Of a stretch of 64,000 bases of DNA, positions 34,952-42,224 are shown piece after piece. The notes below the pieces were generated by a model. The model did not search any database. It saw nothing but the letters and a program-made list of their open reading frames with translations, and was not told the origin of the DNA. The translations under genes were made by a program, and so were the position numbers. The stretch's first letter is position 1. Each line of letters starts with the position of its first letter. This DNA is from CALMEC01 sp963777565. Its GTDB lineage: Bacteria > Actinomycetota > Thermoleophilia > Miltoncostaeales > Miltoncostaeaceae. Location of the stretch: contig CAVZQZ010000009.1 of assembly GCA_963777565.1 (NCBI GenBank), forward strand, positions 930,001-994,000, given 5' to 3'.

Positions 34952-35629
34952 TCAGGCCGGCAGCCGAGGCTCCTCGTCCGGCGGCAGGTCCCCGTCATAC
35001 GTGGCGGAGGCCTCGACCTCCGGCCAGGTCGGGCTGTCGAGATTCGGGTTGGGAATCATTGCGTCGAAGTCCACCCAGATCCGCCGATCCTCGCGGCAGT
35101 CGAACGCCCGGCACGGAATCGGGCGGTGTTCGTACACCGTGCAGCGTCCGGTGCCGTGCTCGCTATGCACGCACCACCCGTCCTTACGCTTGGCAAGAGC
35201 GTAGGGCTGACCGGGGTCCCAATGCAGGATGCCCTCCGTGACGTCCTCGCCCGACAGGCCGATCTGGAGGCGGCAGCACGACGCTTTGCACGCGTGGACG
35301 CGGTTCTCGCAGTCGATCGGCGGCGAGCCCGCGTAGTCGTGCTTGCTCACCTCGAAGTCTTGGCGGATCACCGCCATGCCCCGCGTCAGGAACCGCCGCC
35401 GTACCGGCTCCCGGGCCCGCTCGGTCGCCGCGTCGAGCTCCTCACGGGTGACGACGCCGCTGCCGACAAGCAGTTCGACGAGCGCGTCGACGGTCTTCGC
35501 CGCCTCCTCCAGTTCGGTGGTGTTCGCGTTCGCCCGGTCGTGCGTGTAGATCAGGCCCCACAGGATCTCGGCCGTCGAGAGGCCCTCGTCGAATGTGCCC
35601 CGCGGCGGTTGCATCGGCGGCTCAGGCAT
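34952..35629 (-). CDS. YkgJ-like cysteine-cluster protein 2
   Basis: 225 residues, overlapping the stop of its paralogue by 8 bp. The CxxxxxxCCxLxxGLSxxD core (HACKASCCRLQIGLSGEDV) and the later C...CRAFDCR (CTVYEHRPIPCRAFDC) are the YkgJ/UPF0153 metal-cluster pattern, thought to bind Zn or Fe-S. The N-terminal helical half is shared with the upstream gene. Presence inside a CIS operon is unusual; the function is unknown. Confidence 0.8.
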   Translation of the reverse strand: MPEPPMQPPRGTFDEGLSTAEILWGLIYTHDRANANTTELEEAAKTVDALVELLVGSGVVTREELDAATERAREPVRRRFLTRGMAVIRQDFEVSKHDYAGSPPIDCENRVHACKASCCRLQIGLSGEDVTEGILHWDPGQPYALAKRKDGWCVHSEHGTGRCTVYEHRPIPCRAFDCREDRRIWVDFDAMIPNPNLDSPTWPEVEASATYDGDLPPDEEPRLPA

Positions 35630-36254
35630 CGCCGGGGTCTTTCAGGCAGTCCGGCCACTCCGGGTCGTGCAGCCGCGGGTTCGGGATCCGCGCCTCGAAG
35701 TCCAGCCAGATCCGCGTGTCGTCGCTGCAGTCGAAGGCGCGACACGGGATCGGCCGGTGCGCGTACACGGTGCAGCCGCAGGTCTCCTCGTCCATGTGGA
35801 CGCAGTAGCCGTCCGGAGTCTTGGCGAGGGCGTAGGGGTGGAACGTGTGCCAGCGGAGGATTCCCTCCTCGACGTCCTCGATCGACAGGCCGACCTGCAG
35901 CCGGCAGCACGCGGCGCGACAGAGATGCACGCGCTTGTCGCAGTCGATCTGCGGGAGGTCGGCGAACTCGTGCTTCGAGACCTTGAACTGGCGGTGGATG
36001 ATCACGTTGCCCTGCTCGACCATGCGGTCCCTGACCGCCGCCGCCGCGCGGGTCCGGGCCGCATCGACCTCGACGGCGTCGAGCACTCCGCGCTCGACCA
36101 GGAGGCCGACCAGGCCGACGAGGCGTGCGATGAGGTCCTCGAGCTCCACCGTGTTCGCGTTCTCCCGCTCGTGCGCGTAGACGAGGCCTGCCCGAACGCC
36201 GGCCTTTGCGGGACCGGCACGGGCGCCTCCGAGGGGGTCGTCGAGCCCTGGCAT
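35622..36254 (-). CDS. YkgJ-like cysteine-cluster protein 1
   Basis: 210 residues; the start codon overlaps the stop of the DUF4157-OmpA gene. Same layout as the next gene: helical N-terminus (VYAHERENANTVELEDLIAR), then LCRAACCRLQVGLSIEDVEE and CGCTVYAHRPIPCRAFDC. Over the Cys region the two are clearly related, so this is a tandem duplication. Both may form heteromeric metal proteins. Translational overlap on both sides ties them to the CIS transcript. Confidence 0.8.
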   Translation of the reverse strand: MPGLDDPLGGARAGPAKAGVRAGLVYAHERENANTVELEDLIARLVGLVGLLVERGVLDAVEVDAARTRAAAAVRDRMVEQGNVIIHRQFKVSKHEFADLPQIDCDKRVHLCRAACCRLQVGLSIEDVEEGILRWHTFHPYALAKTPDGYCVHMDEETCGCTVYAHRPIPCRAFDCSDDTRIWLDFEARIPNPRLHDPEWPDCLKDPGDA

Positions 36255-39094
36255 CAGAACAACGGCTCTTCCTCTTCGACCGCGAACGTGCCCGGGAGTC
36301 CCGAGACGTTCTCAGCGGGAGCTCCACCGGGTCGCCCGCCACCACCGGGCTGTCCCGGCCCTTGCGACTGCTGCAGGACTCGGAACAGGATGTCTTCGAA
36401 GCTCCCGGCCGACCCCTCGCCCGACGACCCGCCGATACCCCCGTCCGGGGTCGGCGGACTCATCGCCGGCCCACCGCCGTCCCCCCCCGCGGGGCCGCCG
36501 CCGGCCAGGCCGCCACCGCTCGTCGCGCCGGCGGCGCCGGGGATGCCGTTCCCGGTCGCCGACACACCCGAGGCCTCGGGCGCCGCCGTGACCGGTGCGG
36601 GCGCCGACGCCTGGGTGGGCGACGCCTCGCAGACGCGCGGGTCGTTGGTCGGCCCACAGAGCGGCCCCTGGACCTGCGCCGCCTCCTCGGCCTCGATTTG
36701 GCCCGCGATGCGGATGTCCGCCCGACGCTCGTTGGCGTTCTCCTTGTTGTCCGGATCCGGAGCGAGCAGTTCGCCGAACGCGAATACGTCGGGCTGCGCG
36801 CTCGACCCGAGGAAGTCCTGGATCATCTGCTTCACCCTGCGGGCCCGCTTCTCTGAGAGCTCCAAGTTGAACTCGTGGGAGCCGGTCGTGCTCGCCCGGC
36901 CAGCCACGATGACCTGATTCTGTCCGAACATGACTCGGCGCTTGACCGGCGTGGGCAGTTGGGTCAGCCATGTGTGCAGCTGCGACTGCGCGACGCCCTC
37001 GTTCTCGAAGATGTCCTTCGCAACCTTGAAGGGCTTGAGCGTCTGGCCACAGCAGACAGGCACCGGCGGCGGCGGCGCGGGCACCCGCAGGTCGAGGTCG
37101 AACATGTGCTGGAAGATGTGGGTCTCCGGGATCGTCTCGCCGTTCGGGCGGGTCGTGGAGATGCTGCTCTTGATCGCCGGCTGCTGGCTGACGTTGCCGC
37201 CGAGCGGGACGGGGTCCTTCGAGTGGTCGACTGGCAGCACCAGCTCGGCGGCCGTGCCGTGCGACTCCCCGCGGGGCGGCGGGCCGGTGAACCGCACCGA
37301 GCGGTCCGCCTCGACGAAGAACCCGAGTTCGAGCACGGACCGGGCTTTCCCGGTGTCCTTGAACACCTGGGGCTGCGGCGTGGGCGGCTTGGGGGCCGCG
37401 GGGCAGCCGAAGGCGCTTCGCAGCGCGTCCTCGACCAACTGCCGCAACCCGAGGAAGCACGCAAGGGAGAGTGCCTGTCCGGCCGGCGGAGGCACGGCGT
37501 TGGCCAGGAGGCAGAGCGCGGTAGTCCCCATCGTCGTCAGTGCCTGACAGATTCCGACCGCGCCGCCCTGCTGACCCGCTTGGCAGAGCTGGCGGACCTC
37601 AGGGGGCGTGTTCGGAGGCAGGAGGTTGCAGTTGACGCCGGGCGGCAGGACCGGGCCGCCGCCACCTCCTCCTCCCCCGCCGCCCCCGCCACCGCCGCCA
37701 CCGCCGCTGGTCCGCGCCCAGGTCATGTCGACGAAGAACAGGAGCTTGCCGCTGGAGAGCGGCGCAACCTGGAACTCCTCGTGGAACGGGTTGGCGTCGA
37801 AGTTCTTGATCTGGTCGGGCTCGGTGCCGCTGCGGACGACGGCGCTGGGCGTGAACGCCACGTCCCAGCCCGGGATGGACTTGTCGGGGGTCGTCTTGCG
37901 CTGGAGCACGCGGCGGGAGAGCACCGGCGTGGGGGCGAGGGTCCGGGACGGCAGGTCGGGCGCGAGGGCGATCGTGAACGGGTCGTCGAGCCGCGCGATG
38001 GTGCGCCGTGCGACCTGCTCGGCCGCATGCTCATGTGCGTCGGCCGGGTCGCTCACGAGGACTCCGCTCGGGTGCCGCTGTCCTGCGGGAGCGGCACCCT
38101 CGGCTTGCTGGGCGACGTGGGCGATCTCGTGGGCGAGAAGCTGGAGGCCGCCTCGCGATCCGGGCGCGTAGCGGCCCGCCCGGAAGTAGATGTCCGAGCC
38201 GGTGGTGAAAGCCTCGGCGTCGACCGCACGAGCCAGCACATCCGACTTGCTGTCGGCGTGGATCCTGATCGCGCCGAGGTCGAGGCCCATCGCCGGCTCG
38301 AGCGTCGCCCGTGCAGACTCGTCCAGGGCAGCGCCGCGACCGAGGCTGGCGCGTATCTGCTCGTCGAGGTCGGCCCCCTGGCCGTGCTCGTGCCGGTTCT
38401 CGGCTTGCGGCACGCTGGATCCACAGGTCCCGCCGCAGGAGCAATGGCCGTCGCCGCACGCCCGCATGAGCAGGGGGTCAGGCTCGGGCACCGGCTCGAC
38501 AGCAGCCTGGCTCGCGGCCGATCCGCACGCGCCCCCGCACGTGCAGCGCCCATCGCCGCACGAGCGCATCAGCAGGGGCTCGGGCTCAGGCTCCGGCTCG
38601 ACCGCGGCATGGCTCGTGCCCCCACCGCACGCGCCCCCACACGTGCAGCGCCCTTCGCCGCACGAGCGCATCAGCAGCGGCCCGGGCTCAGGCTCCGGCT
38701 CGACCGCGGCATGGCTCGTGCCCCCACCGCACGCGCCCCCACACGTGCAGCGCCCTTCGGCGCAACGGTGAATCGAGATGGGCTCCGCGGGTTCGGCCAC
38801 GAGAGGGTCTACCTCGTGCGCACGACGCGCCGCGCATTTCGAGCAAGCGCAGTTACCGCTGGCGCATCGCTGAACGGATTGACGGCTCGCAGAGATCATC
38901 CGCTGGACGAGGGCGTTGCCGCCCGCGCTCTGGAGCGCCCCGATGACCAGCGCGCGGCCGCCGCTGTCTGCTCGCGCGATGGTCGCCAACCCGGCGCCGT
39001 CGATCTGGCCGAGTCCCCACCCAGTGGATTCGGCACTCAATCGATCCGGGCGGGACCGGCGTGTGAGCGTCTCGACGGCGTCTCTGTGGCGCAA
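36254..39094 (-). CDS. DUF4157 (eCIS core) protein with Cys-rich repeats and OmpA-like C-terminus
   Basis: 946 residues from TTG 39094 (GGGAGG upstream, 17 bp after the ATPase stop). Residues 53-66 (ALQSAGGNALVQRM) carry the cluster's N-terminal tag. Four Cys-rich repeats follow (about 110-225; CGEGRCTCGGACG type), then DUF4157 with the metallopeptidase-like HEIAH (322-326) and DIYFRAGRYAPGS. A poly-Gly run separates a roughly 280-residue unknown region. Near the C-terminus is an OmpA-like segment (VIVAGRASTTGSHEFNLELS, EKRARRVKQMI, NERRADIRI) that may hold peptidoglycan. It is the largest CIS-operon cargo candidate. Confidence 0.88.
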   Translation of the reverse strand: MRHRDAVETLTRRSRPDRLSAESTGWGLGQIDGAGLATIARADSGGRALVIGALQSAGGNALVQRMISASRQSVQRCASGNCACSKCAARRAHEVDPLVAEPAEPISIHRCAEGRCTCGGACGGGTSHAAVEPEPEPGPLLMRSCGEGRCTCGGACGGGTSHAAVEPEPEPEPLLMRSCGDGRCTCGGACGSAASQAAVEPVPEPDPLLMRACGDGHCSCGGTCGSSVPQAENRHEHGQGADLDEQIRASLGRGAALDESARATLEPAMGLDLGAIRIHADSKSDVLARAVDAEAFTTGSDIYFRAGRYAPGSRGGLQLLAHEIAHVAQQAEGAAPAGQRHPSGVLVSDPADAHEHAAEQVARRTIARLDDPFTIALAPDLPSRTLAPTPVLSRRVLQRKTTPDKSIPGWDVAFTPSAVVRSGTEPDQIKNFDANPFHEEFQVAPLSSGKLLFFVDMTWARTSGGGGGGGGGGGGGGGGGPVLPPGVNCNLLPPNTPPEVRQLCQAGQQGGAVGICQALTTMGTTALCLLANAVPPPAGQALSLACFLGLRQLVEDALRSAFGCPAAPKPPTPQPQVFKDTGKARSVLELGFFVEADRSVRFTGPPPRGESHGTAAELVLPVDHSKDPVPLGGNVSQQPAIKSSISTTRPNGETIPETHIFQHMFDLDLRVPAPPPPVPVCCGQTLKPFKVAKDIFENEGVAQSQLHTWLTQLPTPVKRRVMFGQNQVIVAGRASTTGSHEFNLELSEKRARRVKQMIQDFLGSSAQPDVFAFGELLAPDPDNKENANERRADIRIAGQIEAEEAAQVQGPLCGPTNDPRVCEASPTQASAPAPVTAAPEASGVSATGNGIPGAAGATSGGGLAGGGPAGGDGGGPAMSPPTPDGGIGGSSGEGSAGSFEDILFRVLQQSQGPGQPGGGGRPGGAPAENVSGLPGTFAVEEEEPLF
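38425..38770. repeat. Tandem ~105-bp repeat encoding Cys-rich module (about 4 copies)
   Basis: Within the DUF4157-OmpA gene. Successive copies begin at a segment like GTGCAGCGCCC (plus strand) and encode C-G-x-G-x-C-x-C-G-G-x-C-G plus a Glu/Pro spacer. The last two copies (about 38560-38765) are almost identical at DNA level, so copy number may vary by recombination. Confidence 0.8.
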
Positions 39095-39111
39095 CAGAAG
39101 CCTCCCGTGCC

Positions 39112-41124
39112 TCAGCGCCCGGCCCCGTCGTGTACAGCTCGTGCCTTTCCACGGATCAGTTCGTGGAAGCGCTCGAAGTCCGACTCGAGGGTGAGCCGTC
39201 CGAGCTTGCGCGTACTCGAGCGCGACGCCCTTGACGAGGTGCTCGCATCATGATCGTCCCGCCGTCCTCGGCCGCGAGGAACGCGGCGGCGAGGGACGCG
39301 TTGCGGATGCCTCCGCCGGAGAGCTTGAACTGCGACGCGAGGAACGCGGGCGTCGATGTCGGCCGCGAGCGGAGCCTTCTCGGGCAGGACCAGCCGCCAG
39401 ATCCGCTCGCGGTCCTCTGGCTCGGGGAAGGGGAAGTCGATCGACGAAGTCGAGGCGGCGCAGGAACGCCTCGTCGATGTTGTGCCGGAAGTTCGTCGCG
39501 AGGATGACCGCGCCGGAGTACGACTCCATCTTCTGGAGGAGGTACGCGACCTCGATGTTGGCGTAGCGGTCGTGCGAGTCGCGCGACCTCCGAGCGCTTT
39601 CCGAACAGGGCGTCGGCCTCGTCGAAGAACAGGATCGCGTTGGAGCCCGACGGCCGCGTCGAAGATCCGGTCGAGGTTCTTCTCGGTCTCCCCGATGTAC
39701 TTCGAGACGACGTCGCCAGGTCGATTCGGTAGAGGTCGAGGCCGAGGTCATGGGCGAGCACCTGGGCGGCCATCGTCTTGCCGGTGCCGGACTCGCCGGC
39801 GAAGAGCATCTTCAGCCCCTGATTCGTGCGACGGTGCGCTCGTAGCCCCACTCGGACAGTACGAGATCGCGGTGACGAAGGTACGACGAGATCGAGTGCA
39901 GGACCTCCGTCGGCCGCTCGGGCAGCACGAGCTGGTACCAATCGAAGGCGGGCTCGAGCCGGATGGCAAGCTCGCCGAGCCGCGTGCTCGACGCGCGCCG
40001 TGCGCCGAGGTCGAGGTGGCTCGGCGCGGGCCGTCGCGCCCTTCAACGGCGGCGGCGTTCCTGGCGACCTCCGCGGCGTCGGCGATCTGGCCCGATCGAG
40101 AGGCGGAACTTCGCGGCGACGTCGTCGACGTCGTCGGTGCCGGAGTGCGCGCGCCCAGGCCGCGCGGCGCTCCGCGTAGCCGGGCATCGGCACCTCCACG
40201 ACCAGGGCGGTGCGATCGCCGAGCGCGACGGCGGCTTCGCGCCTCGCGGCGAGAGGAGGGCCCGCCGTCCTGCGTCCCCAGCGCCCGACGATCGAGCGCC
40301 GCTCAGCAGGCTCGAGGCTCTCGAGCCCGTCGAAGCAGCGATCCGGCATCCGTCCAGCGCCGCGACGAGCGCCGCCTCGCGGCACGAGATCGGCGTCACC
40401 GACGTCGGCGAGGTCGAAGACGAGCAGGGGGGTTCCGAGCGCGAGCGCGAGGATCGCACCGGGGCGTCGGGGCCCGACCACCAGGAGCGGCAGCTCCGTC
40501 TCGCACCGGATCAGCGCGCGGAGCTCCTCGACCACTCCGGCGCGTCCGGGATCGTGGCTCGGGAGCGATTGGCGTCGCATGCGCCCATCGCGGGAGGGTT
40601 CGTCGAGTTCCGCCCCGACGAGGAAGCGCCGCCAGGCGGTCGGCCACCTTGATCGCGCGGTCGGCGACCGGGGTCTGGTTGCGCTCGTCGATCAGCCGGA
40701 TCGCGCCGCTCCGACGCAGCGCAGACGAGTGGCCGAAGCGGGCGAGCACCTCTCCGGCGTCGACACCGTCCGACGTCAGCAGGCGGGCGACGAGCCCCGG
40801 ACTGGGGAGCTTGCGCGTGACATCGTCGTGGAGGTACGCGAACAGCCTGCCGTAGCGGGGGGAGAACTCCGGGGCCGCCGACAGCGCCAGCACGGCGGCG
40901 TCGAGCGCGTCGAGCCCGAGGAGCTCCGCGGCGCGGCGCAGGCGGGCATCGGGGTCGGGCGCGTCGGCCGTTCGGGCCATCGCGAGGGCCTGCTCGTCGG
41001 TGACGTACAGTCCCCGGAACGGGTCGATCGGGGTGGGGTCCGAGCTCGCGACCGCCTCGACTGCCAGGCGGATTCTCTCCGCGAGCGCCGCGAAGGTCGG
41101 GAAGCCTGTCTCAGGCGAGCTCAT
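39112..41124 (-). CDS. CIS AAA+ ATPase
   Basis: About 660 residues from ATG 41124 after frame repair. The N-terminal half is helical (LLGLDALDAAVLALSAAPEF, LVVGPRRPGAILALALG with a degenerate first ATPase-like fold). The C-terminal AAA+ domain is complete: Walker A FAGESGTGKTMAAQVLA, Walker B AILFFDEADALFGKRSEV, sensor AVILATNFRHNIDEAFLRRL, and FPFPEPEDRERIWR. This Afp15/Pvc15-type ATPase is found in extracellular CIS loci and is thought to help assembly or cargo loading. Single-base breaks cluster at 39200-40640. The gene overlaps the upstream DUF4157 stop. Confidence 0.9.
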
Positions 41125-41647
41125 CGGCCGTCCGGTCGGCCTCCGTCTCCATGCTGTCGCCTGGTTGCGTCACCGTCAGAGGTCCGCTCGTCGGCGCGTC
41201 GCGCTGCTGCACGACGTGGGTCAGCTCGTGCGCCAGCAGGCGGTCCCCGCTGGAGGTCCCCGGTTGGTACTGGCCCTCCGCGAAGTAGAGGTCGCTGCCG
41301 GTTGTGAACGCGCGCGCCGAGACGGACCGCGCGAGCGTGTCGGCAGTGGAATCCGTATGCACTCGGACGTCGGACAGGCTGTCGCCGAGCGGCTGGGCGA
41401 AGCGCGACGTCACGCCGGAGTCGAGTGTGTGCCCGCCTCCGCGGGTGCGGGCAATCGTCGCCTCGACGTCGGGGTGGGCGCGACCGTCGGGCAGGATGCC
41501 GGCGCCGTCGCGCGCCAACGCGCTGAAGGCCCGGTTGCCGACGCTCGAGGCAAGCCGTTCGGCGGGTGACTGCTCGTCGCGCTCCGGCGCCTCGACCTCG
41601 TGGGACCGGGTGCGGTCGTGAAGCCGTTCATGACCGTGCTCGCCCAT
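41111..41647 (-). CDS. Short DUF4157 protein (eCIS core domain)
   Basis: 178 residues, first gene of the run. GGGAGGAGCC precedes ATG 41647. After a charged His-rich start comes the tag-like AERLASSVGNRAFSALA (about 27-43), then DUF4157 with DVRVHTDSTADTLARSVSAR, AFTTGSDLYFAEGQYQPGTS and HELTHVVQQ at about 140. HExxH is complete but the protein is mainly known as a CIS marker rather than a proven protease. It overlaps the ATPase start by 14 bp. Confidence 0.88.
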   Translation of the reverse strand: MGEHGHERLHDRTRSHEVEAPERDEQSPAERLASSVGNRAFSALARDGAGILPDGRAHPDVEATIARTRGGGHTLDSGVTSRFAQPLGDSLSDVRVHTDSTADTLARSVSARAFTTGSDLYFAEGQYQPGTSSGDRLLAHELTHVVQQRDAPTSGPLTVTQPGDSMETEADRTADELA

Positions 41648-42188
41648 GGCTCCTCCCGTTCGACGTCGTCGAGGATACGCCCGCGCCCGGGGGTCTGCGA
41701 CCCGTCGCCGGGGACGGCATGGCTGCCCAAACGGGCATGCGATGCGCCATATCCATTCTGGGTGTCGTGGCACCCAGCCCTTCCTGGTGTCCACATTTCA
41801 ATTGCCTCCCGGGAGGGGGTCTGATCCCTATCCCGTGAGCGAGTGCAAGGAATGGACTGGAAGGATCGCGTGTAGTCGAGACACCGACGGGCCGCGGCGC
41901 GCCCTCTCGCCGTTCGAGGAGGCAGGTCGCCGAGCCTGCGACGGAGGCGCTGACCCTGCTCGCGGACCCCCGGGACTGGTCGTCTGGCCAACGTCGCGCT
42001 CGCGGCGGACGATAAGCCGCCTTCGTGGTCACCGAATTCGATGACATGGGGGGGCGGGCACGGCGAGCTCGAGATCGAGGCCGGGAGCACGGGCATCGTC
42101 CGGATCAGCTCGAGGAAGACACACGCGACTGCCTGAAAACACCGCTGCAGCCGGGAATCTCACCTGCGACCCCTGGCCGTCCCGTGTC
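41648..42188. promoter_or_regulatory. Divergent control region between the CIS operon and the cargo genes
   Basis: 541 bp with no credible gene, between the first minus-strand CIS gene and the first plus-strand cargo gene. Two symmetrical elements stand out: a hairpin CTGGGTG-TCGTGG-CACCCAG at 41758-41777 and a perfect 12-bp palindrome CCTCCCGGGAGG at 41805-41816 beside an AT-richer stretch. They are candidate operator or attenuator sites. I cannot identify the promoter hexamers with confidence. Confidence 0.45.
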
Positions 42189-42224
42189 TTGATCCTCGCC
42201 GACCACCGTGTGAGCATCTTGTCG

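Noticed and set aside
38425..38770. CRISPR array
   Set aside because: The repeats are in phase with a coding frame, have Pro/Glu spacers of near-constant sequence, and no cas genes are nearby.
15335..41647. Prophage
   Set aside because: No terminase, portal, capsid, integrase, holin or replication genes occur, while DUF4255, DUF4157 and the AAA+ ATPase mark an extracellular-type CIS.
15335..41647. Type VI secretion system
   Set aside because: No TssJ, TssL, TssM, TssK or ClpV-type genes; the ATPase has the CIS type and the likely host has a single membrane.
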